Source: Pectinophora gossypiella (taxonomy: Eukaryota; Arthropoda; Insecta; Lepidoptera; Gelechiidae). From it: a stretch of DNA of 64,000 nt. The position numbers and the translations under genes were made by a program. A model generated the notes under the pieces. The model did not search any database. It worked only from the letters and a program-made list of their open reading frames with translations, and had not been told where the DNA came from. The stretch lies in NCBI RefSeq assembly GCF_024362695.1, contig NC_065426.1, positions 558,001 through 622,000 on the forward strand. The letters are read 5' to 3'. Shown here piece after piece: positions 49,250-59,364 of the stretch (position 1 is its first letter; the number at the start of each line of letters is the position of its first letter).

Positions 49250-49432
49250 GTAACGAAGTATCATCGTAATAAATACTTTCAGCTCATTATTCTGAATTAA
49301 TATCAAGTAGAATTATCCATATCAAAATAAAATCATGAACTTTGCGAAAGAAAAATTCCAGTTGATATTAACTCGGAATCATGAATCATCCTCAAAGTTT
49401 TCGTTATGGTGACACTAACACCCTATATATAG
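49250..49432. mobile_element. MITE-H copy
   Basis: AAGTATCATCGTAATAAATA to GGTGACACTAACACCCTATA; arms diverged but pair over about 70 bp. Confidence 0.6.
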
Positions 49433-49439
49433 TTAGTAT

Positions 49440-50110
49440 AGCCTAGCTCAAAGTCACTGTTCCAAAATACTTCTTCAGTAGAGTTCATCTTGCTAGGGAT
49501 TTACCTCTGACTACCCCAATTGGGATGCAGTCGTGAGCTAATGTTATGTTCTTAAAACGTCAAGTTTGATAACAATAAAGGGACCATTATAACAACATAC
49601 TGTTCATTGTCAAGTATTATCTGACACAATCACGTACCATACAAAATGTATGGACTTATTGTATGGAATGACCTATATCTCATACATACATCTTCCACGC
49701 TTCGGTCACTCAAAGACTGTCACTTTTATCATTCATTTTTTTTAATAGAGGGCCTTAAAACAAATTTAAAAATCAGTTATTAAACTATTTAACATTGGAT
49801 TTTTTACCTTATGGGTTAGACATAAGCGTTAAAGTTTTTTTAAACGGTTGTGATATCATAAATATGTATTTTAAAAAGTAGCCCCTTTTTAAATATTTTA
49901 ATACTGAAGGGTTGTCCCCCCTATGAATAGGCCAGGAGTCAAACCCGGTTTTCTATACAATGGATAAATCCAAAATGTTTTCGCCAATTTGGGTCATTGC
50001 GTCTAGTTTAGAATTAGAAAAGTATTTCATTTACTTCCAGAATTTACCTTTGAAAACATAATAGTTAAACAATGGGTTTTGGATTTTAAAAGAACATTCG
50101 GTCTTACGAC
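49440..50110. other. Intergenic, no gene seen
   Basis: AT-rich. A SINE-4 tail scrap (CTGACTACCCCAATTGGGAT, 49510-49545) is the only recognised piece. Confidence 0.5.
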
Positions 50111-50112
50111 TT

Positions 50113-50380
50113 TAAAATAGTACTTAATTAAACAAAAACTTTGTAAAAAAAGGTTATTATAAGTTTAGTGAGTTTAAAAATAATAATAATATGTATGCAT
50201 GGGATAAGCTGCCAGGGACCTGATATTAGGGAGCCAAATAAAAATTTTCTTGTAACAGTAATTTATGTTTTTTTTTTATTTAGAAAAAGAATGTCTAGGG
50301 CCCTGTGCCGAGGTTTTTCTTGCAGCTTATTTTCCCCGGCTGTACAGGTTGTGAGAAACTGTAGTAGTTTCAACGATGTA
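50113..50380 (+). repeat. LINE-A 3' end, 5'-truncated
   Basis: CTTTGTAAAAAAAGGTTATT, GTATGCATGGGATAAGCTGC, CTAGGGCCCTGTGCCGAGGT, CCCCGGCTGTACAGGTTGTG. The last coding codons and 3' UTR of LINE-A. Confidence 0.75.
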
Positions 50381-50383
50381 GTC

Positions 50384-50460
50384 AACTTAAGTTGGCTATT
50401 TCATGAAATGGTCGAACACATCATGAAATGATCAATTCTACGATCTGCCCGTGACATGGG
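50384..50460. repeat. Fragment of the ATTTCATGAAAT MITE
   Basis: TATTTCATGAAATGGTCGAA, CATCATGAAATGATCAATTC and ACGATCTGCCCGTGACATG match the right half of the element at 51144-51323. Confidence 0.6.
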
Positions 50461-50628
50461 TTACATGGACAATCTGTCAACATTGAAATAACTGTTATTT
50501 TGTATCTGGGTCACTCGGTAGTCACGTATTTTGTTATGTTACTATTTCAACACGTCTCAGTTTAAAACAAGCCGTGTGAAACTGCATAAAAATAACTCTT
50601 TTATTAACATACATACATACATAAACTC

Positions 50629-51095
50629 ATGCCGTGGCAACCCAGTTGGTAGAACGCTTGCCTGTCACTTTGAGGTCGCGGGTTCGAATCCAGCACAGGC
50701 CTAAACCAATGACAGCTAAATTTGTTTTCGAATTCATGTTTGGATCATAAATGATAATCACGTGCTCAGCGGTGGAGGAAAACATCGTGATGGAACCCAA
50801 TGTGGGTCCGCTTTCCTAACCTGGAGATTTGACAGGTCCGGTTTTTCACAGAAGCGGCCACCGTCTGACCTTCCAACCCGCAAAGGGAAACCAGCCCAAT
50901 CCTGGTTAGGTCACATACCTACGAAACGCATTTATCGGGTATGTGGGTTTCTTCACGAAATTTTCCTTCACCATGATAAACATTTAAGATCCAATCATGA
51001 ATTCGAAAACAAATTGGAAAATAACTGGTTTAGGCTCGTGCTGGGATTCAAACCTGCAACCTTACAGTAAGAGTCAAGCGCACTTGCAACTGAGC
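50629..51095. repeat. Tail-to-tail inverted pair of SINE-5 copies
   Basis: A + copy (50629-50800, head GCCGTGGCAACCCAGTTGGT, GGTCGCGGGTTCGAATCC) meets a - copy (50803-51095, GGGTCCGCTTTCCTAACC to TTCAAACCTGCAACC). The arms can pair over about 170 bp. Confidence 0.75.
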
Positions 51096-51116
51096 ACTAA
51101 ATAACGCAAACATGTG

Positions 51117-51449
51117 TACCGAGTTCGAGTGCTAATATGTATATAGTGGCCATATCATAGAATTGATCATTTCATGAAATGATCGACCATTTCATGAAAT
51201 GGTCGTATTTCATGAAATGGCCAACTTCAACTGACCATATCGTTTAAACGTCAGCGTTTAATGATATTTCCATCCACGAAATGATATTTCATGAAATGGT
51301 CAATTCTATGATCTGGCCACGACATGTATACACTTTGAAACCATGTCACATCAACTTTTTTGCAAATGAAACCGTAAGTCTCATTAAATGTCAAATATGA
51401 TAGTGCGACAAGGTTCTAAAGTGGGTACAAGATATTGCTCATGACTGTA
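51117..51449. mobile_element. TA-MITE carrying a nested MITE
   Basis: Family G ends at 51117 (TACCGAGTTCGAGTGC) and 51449 (TATTGCTCATGACTGTA), with core GTCACATCAACTTTTTTGC. A second element sits at 51144-51323. Confidence 0.8.
51137..51330. mobile_element. 180-bp MITE with ATTTCATGAAAT palindromes
   Basis: ATGTATA at 51137-51143 and 51324-51330 flanks 180 bp. Ends GTGGCCATATCATAGAATTG and, inverted, GTGGCCAGATCATAGAATTG. The palindrome ATTTCATGAAAT occurs four times. A target duplication of 7-8 bp would suit a hAT-type element; that is inference. Confidence 0.75.
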
Positions 51450-51737
51450 CCTACAGGTATTAGGTATTACGTAGGTATTCTCAAAAAATCACCTATCAAG
51501 TAAAAAGTTAGTCGTACTCCCGAGCTACCCCGCTTCGGCGAGGGCGCTAACCACGCAGGGAGTAGATAAAGTCGGCGCAAACTAATTATAACTACACGGT
51601 GCATACCGGGACAAGGATAGTGTGGAGACGGCTTATTTATTATCAGGACCAGGGGGTGAAAAAGCAATATTTGCTATTTTGACTTTTGCGCATATAAAAA
51701 TAAGTGCGCAATGACAAATGTCGAATAGCAATATTGC

Positions 51738-51862
51738 AAATCAAATCAAATATACTTTATTGCACACAACATACAAAACAAATTAACACAGATGATGATA
51801 GATACAGTAAAATCTGGCGGCCTTATTGCTAAACAGCAATTTCTTCCAGACAACCAGTATGA
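51738..51862 (-). repeat. CR1/L2-type LINE 3' end with hairpin
   Basis: ATCAAATCAAATATACTTTA, TTGCACACAACATACAAAAC, GGCGGCCTTATTGCTAAACA, GCAATTTCTTCCAGACAACC. Stem ATTGCT/AGCAAT. Confidence 0.75.
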
Positions 51863-51921
51863 ATTGTCACACATACATACATTTCCCACTGAGGTAAGCA
51901 GAGACTGTGGAATCGCCTTTT

Positions 51922-51990
51922 TTTTCTTTGACGTGACTTATTGTAGATTTGCCGCAGATGGCATTAACTACTTGGCCGGACAAAGGGGAA
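51922..51990 (-). repeat. Repeat Z end
   Basis: TTTTTTTTCTTTGACGTGAC, TTGCCGCAGATGGCATTAAC, TTGGCCGGACAAAGGGG. Confidence 0.6.
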
Positions 51991-52530
51991 GCGGGCTGGG
52001 CACAGGCCTCCCCTCAATCAACCGGAGGGGGTATGGAGCTCCGACGGGACCAAGGCTTCAAAGCACGGAATCATCTTACTTTTTCGAACAATCAGATGAT
52101 TCAAGCATGCAATATCCTTAACAAACAAAGGATAATTTCACCAAGTGATTTCGACAATATCCCTGTAAATGTTCGGCAACGGGTGCGCGGAAATAAAAAG
52201 AAAAACTAAAGGAATATCACTTTTACTAAAAATATAAACTAGAAAAAGGAAATACAGAGAAGAAATGCAAACATAAAATAACTTATAAGTAAATCAACGA
52301 CCGATCTTGGTGACAGCGAAAATTAAAGAGGAAAAAACAAAAGACAATCATACCATATAGAAGAATAAAGCAGAAATTCTTATAAACTAAGGAGATTGTA
52401 TATAATTAACAAAAAGTATAAAATCGATATAAAAATGTTCGTGCGTCGTTTACAACCCCCATCGGGAATCGAACCCGGACCTTCAGATCGTGAGCCCATC
52501 GTTCTAACTACTAGGCCAACAAGGCTTTCT
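51990..52530 (-). mobile_element. SINE-2 copy split by about 290 bp
   Basis: Tail and centre at 51990-52165 (GGGCACAGGCCTCCCCTCAA, AAGCACGGAATCATCTTACT), head at 52455-52530 (GGGAATCGAACCCGGACC, CTAACTACTAGGCCAACAAGG). The intervening AT-rich DNA has no recognised ends. Confidence 0.6.
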
Positions 52531-52715
52531 TAATATATATTTTTTTAATAAAACATCCATCTCTACACCAATGGACGTGATATGCAATCCGCACATGGCG
52601 TTTGGCGCGTGCCGACGTCGGGAACAGACCACAGAGTAGAGCAAAACATAGAGACGAACAGAAATACATACATACATACTCTTCTGGAGTGCAGATTATG
52701 TATAACATAACATAA

Positions 52716-52805
52716 ACATAACATACATAAACAGCCTATATAAGTCCACTGCTGGGCAAAGGCCTCCCCTCAATCAACCGGAGCGGGTATGGACCATATT
52801 TTACC
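52716..52805 (-). repeat. SINE-2 tail fragment
   Basis: ACATACATAAACAGCCTATA, TAAGTCCACTGCTGGGCAAA, GGCCTCCCCTCAATCAACCG. Confidence 0.7.
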
Positions 52806-52883
52806 ACGCCACGGTGTATACATATAAATAAGCCTGTCAAAAATATGCTGTACTTGTATTGTCTACCATTTGTATCATCATCC

Positions 52884-53327
52884 TAGCCTGAACATGTGAC
52901 AGGTCCGGTTTTTTACAGAAGCGAATGCGTGTCTGACCTTTCAAACCAGCACAATACAGTTTAAGTCACATACCTCAGAAAATGCATTTCTCGGGAATGC
53001 GGGTTTCCGCACGATTTATTCCTTCACCGCTGAGCACATTCTTCTTCTGTTGTGTGGGTTGTGAGGTGGATTATCAATTCTGGTGTCAGGGTTACTATTG
53101 AGCCGCCAAAGGCCCCTGATATGGCTCATATAACGACTACTAACTTACATCAATAAGTAGTATCCGGGACCAACGGCTTAACGTGCCTGACATGATAATC
53201 AATAAAATTGTGATCCAAAAATGAATTCGAAAACAAATTCGACAATCATTAGTTTAGGCCTGTGCTTGATTCGAACCTGCAACCTCAAAGTGAGAGGCAA
53301 GCGTTCTACCAACTGGGCGACCACGGC
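52884..53327 (-). mobile_element. SINE-5 copy interrupted by SINE-3
   Basis: SINE-5 parts 52884-53040 and 53197-53327 (CAGGTCCGGTTTTTTACAGA; head CGAACCTGCAACCTC, CAACTGGGCGACCACGGC) are separated by a SINE-3 piece, 53040-53195 (TGTGTGGGTTGTGAGGTGGA to GCTTAACGTGCC). Confidence 0.75.
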
Positions 53328-53329
53328 TC

Positions 53330-54350
53330 CCGACCACAGGGCACGGGTCTACGATCTGTATGTGTACCGATAATAAAATAAAATAACTACTATTAAACAG
53401 AATGACTAATTCGGTACAAATATCTCATAAATATATCTCATACTTCGTTACATATTATTATTTCAATACAGGGTGGTCCAAAGGTTATGGTTAAAGAGAA
53501 TTTATTTCTTATTTCCAACATATTACATGTCAGGTTCACATTCAAAATGAAAAATTACATAGAAGGGCGCATTGGCTACCAAAAACACCCTCATGTATGT
53601 TCAGCGATTATTTACGGTTTAGGAGACACATTTTACACCTTTTTCAAGATTTTCTACCTTACTTCAGAAATCATTTTTTAGTCGCTAACTCTTTCTTAGT
53701 AATTATTTTATTTTATTTCATACCTAGTCCTGAGCAAATCAACCACTACCTAAAAAATAAAAACAGCCAAATTAAAGATAAAAATGTTATTGGAAGTGTA
53801 TGTGAAAGTGTTATTTGATTAATAATTGTTGTAGTTCTTAAAACTTCGCCGAAGAAAAATAAAAACACATGGGTTAGTCATGAAAGTATCTACAAACATC
53901 CAAACGAGATATGCGAAAAAGGAGATTATAGCAATAAATCAAGGTACTAAAAGTCATAAATCTAGTCGGAAAGTTTATTTAATTACTCTGTGCAGGGCTC
54001 TATGCAAATTGAGCCGAAATGTTTTATGTACTGTTGAATAATTCTGTTCAGTATTATAAAACTTGTTCGATATTACGCGAGGGGGCGGATAAAGCTTTTT
54101 TGACGTGTTATCGTAATGGTTTGCTAAGCGTTCACTACTTGGCTAGACAAGTGAGGAACGATGAAGGCTTTCTGTTGGTATGATAGAATTGATTATTGAT
54201 TTTGGCTAGTTTTCTTTTTAGGACGTGACTTAGATTTTGTGTTGTATGGCATTCGTCACTTGGCCGATCAAGTGGGGAACTTTTAGTTCTTATTCTTAGA
54301 GCGATGTCTCTGTAACAATAAACTTTATTACTTACATGAGTTATGGGTTG
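53330..54350. other. Intergenic, no gene seen
   Basis: AT-rich. 53470-53560 carries TACAGGGTGGTCCAAAGG and GGTTCACATTCAAAATGAAA, resembling the arms of the 94-bp foldback at 60956-61049. Confidence 0.4.
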
Positions 54351-54354
54351 ACAA

Positions 54355-54663
54355 TGGCCCCGATTCCTGCAGACACCGCCTAATTTTATTTTAGGTTATA
54401 TCCGTCATTTTCGTATCCGTCGAAAAAGAAAGGGACGGATGATTCACAGCTCTTAATTTTAGGAAGAATGAGTAAATTAATGTGTCGGGTTATTGACTGA
54501 CGTAAAATTTTTAGACGGTTGGTTTAGATTTGTGCTTAAAATTGACGTGTGTTCCATAAATTTTATGCTTGTCGATTACCCGTCCCTTTCCTTTTCGGCG
54601 GATAAGAAAAGGACAGATATAACTTAAAATAAAATTAGATGGTATTTACAGGAATTAGCACCA
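54355..54663. mobile_element. Long-TIR foldback element, complete
   Basis: 309 bp, arms above 80 bp: TGGCCCCGATTCCTGCAGAC ... AAAGAAAGGGACGG on the left, mirrored by CCGTCCCTTTCCTTTTCGGC ... GGAATTAGCACCA on the right. No clear target duplication. Relatives at 9935, 12140-12734 and 57501-57831. Confidence 0.75.
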
Positions 54664-54852
54664 ATGTCCCACTAGATTCATGGACTTCTGGCCAGAAGAT
54701 GTGGTAATCCGACGCTTCAGGGAGGCAAAGACGAATAATAAATTCCGTAAATAGTTTAATATTTTAATTAAATACTTCAGTATTCTTGGGTTATGGTGTA
54801 TATTGTATGGGCCTTATTTGCCTAAAATGCTTATACCTTTTTTTTTTTTCAC

Positions 54853-55380
54853 GTGACTTATTGTAGATTTGCCGCAGATGGCATTAACTACTTGGCCGGA
54901 CAAATGGGGAGCGCTGAAGGCTCTCACCCGGTACAACGTTTAAGACAACAGGCCTGAGGGTGCCCAGTTGGGCGCGAACCTCGGCTCAGGGCGTCGTCTG
55001 AGAGGAAAAATATTTGAAAGTCGACCACGCCGGCGGGGTCGGTATCGGGGACCTGAAGTGTTTGGTGTCACCAGCTGATTGGCTGCCTCTATGGCTAGAG
55101 TAATCGCGTCGTCGGGATCGTATATTACGATACTTTTCAGTACCGTCCCTAAGCGGAATGTACTCGGAAGCCGCAACTACCAGGGGATTTGGGTGGTGCG
55201 GAGCAAAATCGAAAAAACGTTTGGAAGCTAATTTGAGCCATTGGGCAATGGTTGGCAGACCTAGGTCAATGTGCAGATTTTCATTGCGAAGGAACCACGG
55301 AGCTCCCGTGGCTTTCCGCATGAAACGATTAATGCTTATACCTATATGTATGTATGTATACATAAAGTGTTGGTTTTTAT
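54853..55380 (-). repeat. Repeat Z, longest copy, with short open frame
   Basis: 54853-55020 is the known repeat Z (reversed). To its right the - strand is open over 54940-55176 (YDPDDAITLAIEAANQL, SGPRYRPRRRGRLSNIFPLR), possibly the C-terminus of the parent element's protein. I cannot assign a family. Confidence 0.5.
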
Positions 55381-55423
55381 GTTGAATAGGATTCAAAAAT
55401 GACGATGACGATGAATGATGATG

Positions 55424-55480
55424 GATGGCGATTACTCCACCGACAAGAGCGCAGCTCTTAAATAAAGAGAGAGAGAGGAT
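55424..55480 (+). repeat. RTE-D 3' tail
   Basis: GATGGCGATTACTCCACCGA, CAAGAGCGCAGCTCTTAAAT and GAGAGAGAG; hairpin stem AAGAGC/GCTCTT, loop GCA. Confidence 0.75.
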
Positions 55481-55576
55481 TCAAAACAAAAAAGAAACTA
55501 AGATAATTAAGTATGAATATACAGTTGCCTCATTGCTTGACGGCACATTAGTCTAACAGAAACCTCAGTGAGGTAC

Positions 55577-55655
55577 ATACATACATACATAAACTCACGC
55601 CCGTAATCCCTAATGGGGTGGGCAGAGCCACAAGTAATTAAAGACAACTTGCAGC
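55577..55655 (-). repeat. RTE-type 3' tail
   Basis: ACATAAACTCACGCCCGTAA, TCCCTAATGGGGTGGGCAGA, GCCACAAGTAATTAAAGAC. Confidence 0.6.
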
Positions 55656-55704
55656 CTCAGTGAGGTGTTGCTACTTAGTTCATCTTGCGATGGATGTTGT
55701 TGTG

Positions 55705-55865
55705 TTTTCTTCTTCTGTCGTGTGGGTTGTGAGGTCGATAACCAACCCCATCAACCCTGGCTCATGTAACGACTACTAACTTACCTTAGTAAGTAGCAAC
55801 CGGGACCACCGGCTTAACGTGGCTTCCGAAGCACGGGTCATCTTAGTTTCAAACAATCAGGTGAT
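55705..55865 (-). repeat. SINE-3 fragment
   Basis: TTCTTCTGTCGTGTGGGTTG, GGACCACCGGCTTAACGTGG; internal deletion. Confidence 0.7.
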
Positions 55866-55934
55866 AGTGTGTTTTGAATTCCAATAGTAGACATTTAAAA
55901 AAAATGTGAACAAGGGGCATCTGTTCTCGCTGGT

Positions 55935-57280
55935 TCATAGTTCGTAAGTACTTACTAACCTATAACAAAGAAAATAATTGTCAGTGACCCAAAAACAAGC
56001 AAATCCCGTAAAACGCAGCAGAAGTGGCAAGATAGATTCGGGCCGGGCTGCACAGCTGATGTCGTTGACCTCGCTGCCGTGACAAGTGGGGTGGGCAGAG
56101 GGTGGCAGGGTGGGTGTGCTGGTTTCCATTGTCACACGATAAAGGGTGGGTGACAGTGAACGCGAATTGTTTCGTTTTTTCCTGTGTTGCTATTTGTTTC
56201 TTGTGTTGTTTGTTTTGTAATTATTGTCTGGGTTATAATCGCCTTAAGACTAAATATAAAATAATAATCCGCATCGTCTTATTACGTATATTTAACGCGG
56301 TCGGGTTATACTGCGACTCGTTTTGTCCGGGAGTTCTTGTTTTAGAGTATTTTAAATTAAAACAATAATTTTGGTGGGTTTTACTGCGAAATTTAAAATG
56401 TTTATACTATGATAACATGCACTATGTCATTATTTATTAGAAATATAATGTTCCATCCTTCTTTTTTGGCTTTGAACTTCTATTTTTGCAAGTTTTCACC
56501 ACGCACTGTTGCCAGTTCGGCGCCTAATCGCGCACTGAGGTAAGGTACTGTCAACGTGGCTATATTAACAGTAACTTTGCGTCCCACTTTTTGAACGCTG
56601 ATGTTCAATCTACGGTAGTAGTAAATCAATGGTGCAATGGAAACCCGCCCTAGTTACGGTGGAACGATCCGGTAGCCCCCTAATGGAGACATTATTGCTG
56701 CAATTTCTACCTTACTGCCCTGACTCTAAGCACTATTTACCTTGCCATTTATAGACCGCCTTTATTTAATCAAAATGTGGTTTGCGGAATCCTTGGAAAA
56801 GCAGCTCTATCTCTTTCATAATAAAGTAGATTTTTTATGGAATTTAGCGAATATGGATCTTGAATTTCTGCCTTAAAATAGAAGAAAGCAGAAGGACTGT
56901 AAGTGGAGGGAATAAGGTGTGTTTTCGAATGGTAATTAAGGCTATTGCCGTGAGTTTTCCAAAGAACGTAAATGTGTCCCTAAGGGTTTCAGCGAATAGA
57001 ATGTTCTTTTGCAAGCCCAATATAACATAAATAATATTTCTTTCTTGTCGGTCTGTTTGTTTTCCTTTCGTAGTTACATAAAGGGACTATTTACAGGAGT
57101 GAAGGAAAAACATAGAATGTTGATTGTACATAGAATCACCTGTTTGGTGGGAGTTATCATATATTCTCCGCTTTTAACCCCTAAGGACCCTGTCACATAC
57201 TCGTACAGTGCGAGAACTAGGACATAGCTACTTCACTTATGCTAATAAACTTTCTGGTTTCTTTCTTTTCTTTATGCTAA
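55935..57280. other. Intergenic, no gene seen
   Basis: Short open frames (for example 56102-56368) lack family resemblance or splice context. No repeat copies matched within the window. Confidence 0.45.
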
Positions 57281-57282
57281 TA

Positions 57283-57405
57283 AACGTTACAGATTCCGAT
57301 GTGGTAGTAGTATTACAGCTAGTTACATAATATATAATTTAATTTTTTGACGTTCAAAAAGCGCTAACTTAGTAAGCCAATTTTGAAAAATAAATATTTA
57401 TGATT
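57283..57405 (+). repeat. CR1-type LINE 3' end
   Basis: GATTCCGATGTGGTAGTAGT, ATTACAGCTAGTTACATAAT, TTGACGTTCAAAAAGCGCTA, AAAATAAATATTTATG. Confidence 0.7.
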
Positions 57406-57500
57406 TTTTTAAATTCTGGTGCCGATTAGTAGACTTCGAAGAGGCCCTAGAGCTGAACTGTTAAAGATATGTTTAACTTTTACCCATCCACAAAAGCTAT

Positions 57501-57831
57501 TGGCCCCGATTCCTGCAGACACCTCCTAATTTTACTTTAAGTTATACTTGTCATTTTATCCGACGAAAAGGAAAGGGACGGATGATTGACAGCTCTTAAT
57601 TTTAGGATAAATGAGTAAATGAATGAATAACCCGGGTGAATCAAAAAGGTATCTCGCTGGTATGCAAACCGTTTGACGTGTGCTGTCAACTTTATTCTGT
57701 CGGGTTATTGGCCAATGAAAAATTTTTAGACGGTTGTTTTAGATTTGTGCTTAAAATTGACGTGTGTTCCATAAATTTTATGCTTGTCGATGACCCGTCC
57801 CTTTCCTTTTCGGCGGATAAGACAATGACAG
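57501..57831. mobile_element. Long-TIR foldback element, longer version
   Basis: TGGCCCCGATTCCTGCAGAC to CGGCGGATAAGACAATGACA. Retains a middle segment (GGTATCTCGCTGGTATGCAA, ACGTGTGCTGTCAACTTTA) missing from the 54355 copy; the outermost right arm is lost. Confidence 0.65.
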
Positions 57832-57834
57832 TTA

Positions 57835-58215
57835 AAATGGCCACATCGATCGAAAGCAATATTGCTATTTGACATTAAGTTGTAATATTGCTTTTTTAAA
57901 TGAATTGCTACGATGTGGCCTTTTTAACCCCCTTGGTCGTTCTCTTTAAGAATACCTATTCATTTATATACAAAAATCATGCGGCTTGCAGATAATTAGC
58001 CCAAAACGCCAGAAAATCATAATTACAATAACAAAAATAGTACGTAAATAATTTGTCTAAAAAAAATTTAAACAAGACACAAACCAATAAATAACTCTTT
58101 TACTCATTACGCTCACAATTGTGTTATTAAAAACAAAACAAACACACAACTCGTGCACAATTATTTTAATTTCACATTTATCTTTTTTTTCACATTAGTC
58201 ATTTATTAACCTAAA
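57835..58215. other. Intergenic, no gene seen
   Basis: AT-rich. An imperfect inverted pair (TTAAAATGGCCACATCG near 57833 and GATGTGGCCTTTTTAA near 57911, with TATTGC motifs between) suggests another small foldback. Confidence 0.4.
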
Positions 58216-58217
58216 TA

Positions 58218-58352
58218 TACCGGGTGTTACTGGCATCGTAACAAATACAGAGGGAAAAATTTTGCGAAGGAAAATTCCACTTGATATCAACTCAGAATCA
58301 TGGTCTGAATTATACCTCAAAGTTTTCGTTACGATGTCACTAACACCCTGTA
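58218..58352. mobile_element. MITE-H, compact complete copy
   Basis: TA at 58218-58219 and 58351-58352; ends CGGGTGTTACTGGCATCG and CGATGTCACTAACACCCTG; 131 bp. Confidence 0.8.
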
Positions 58353-58354
58353 TA

Positions 58355-58570
58355 ACATCATCATCATCATCATCAGCCGTATGACGCCCACTGCTGGGCA
58401 TAGGCCTACCCCAAGGATCTCCACGACGATCGGTCCTGCGCTGCCCGCATCCAGCGGCTTCCCGCGACCTTCACCAGATCGTCGGTCCACCTTGTAGCGG
58501 GCCTACCCACTGAGCGTCGTCCGACACGTGGTCGCCATTCCAGAGCCCTTCCGCCCCAGCGGCCATCGGT
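58355..58570 (-). repeat. RTE-B 3' end fragment
   Basis: CATCATCATCATCATCAGCC, CTACCCCAAGGATCTCCACG, CCAGATCGTCGGTCCACCTT; highly similar to the complete RTE-B, 5'-truncated. Confidence 0.85.
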
Positions 58571-58735
58571 TAACACAACAACAACATACCCGTATATTAT
58601 ATCGGTATGTTCTATATACCGATGTATATAGAACGTGAAACGGTATCAAAGAGCTACAAAGTTATTAGCATTTAAATTGTTCTCGCTCCTATTTCTGCAG
58701 GGTTGCAAGAGAAAATGTATGAAGATTTTTTTAAC

Positions 58736-58850
58736 ATACATACACAAATATTTCCTACCGGGGTAAGCAGAGTATGGAATTCCATTTGCTTCGATCCTGA
58801 CACACTTCTCTTGCTTCCTCTACAATCATTAATCGTTTGTACCAATGAGT
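58736..58850 (-). repeat. RTE-C 3' end
   Basis: AAATATTTCCTACCGGGGTA, AGCAGAGTATGGAATTCC, TTTGCTTCGATCCTGACACA: complement of the RTE-C C-terminal codons and tail. Confidence 0.7.
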
Positions 58851-58891
58851 TATTAATGTATCTAATATAACCTTACCCGTAGAGAACCATA

Positions 58892-59107
58892 ATGAGGACT
58901 ATAGAGAACCGGAGAGGAAATATGATTGGCCACCTGATACGAATCAATTCATTTATAATAAACATCATAGAAGAAAAAATTGAAGGGAAGAGAGGAAGGG
59001 GTAGACCTAGGACAACATTTATGAAACAAATAAAAGAGACGGTGCAGGTCGAGTCATATCAGGAGGATTTGGCGGGAAGAACAGAGGAATGGCGATTACT
59101 TGCTTAA
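58892..59107 (+). pseudogene. RTE-D reverse transcriptase C-terminal fragment
   Basis: Encodes NRRGNMIGHLIRINSFIINI, EEKIEGKRGRGRPRTTFMKQ and DLAGRTEEWRLLA, the C-terminus of an RTE-type protein. Serves as the reference for the 5'-inverted insertion at 14285-14467. Confidence 0.75.
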
Positions 59108-59364
59108 CCTTTTCAAGTTCGGTTTTCAATATTTAAAACCTCACTAGTCAAATTAAAACCATAATAAAATACTCTGCCAACCCTGTTACACCTGGCGTCG
59201 CCTCCACCGGCCAATTTTACTTGCAAAACGTTCCACAGCCGCCTGCAAACACTATCGACTTGAAAATCAAGTGAATTTCCAGCCGAAAATTGCTTAGAAA
59301 ATTCACATTTATGAAATTCCAAACCGTTAGCATTCCGGGCATATTGTTAAAGATAACCTCTTAA

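Noticed and set aside
54986..55396. 136-residue frame on the - strand as a host gene
   Set aside because: It runs into repeat Z, whose other copies are plainly dispersed repeats; at best it is retroelement debris.
56102..56368. 88-residue frame with a hydrophobic stretch
   Set aside because: Isolated in intergenic DNA, no splice partners or family motif.
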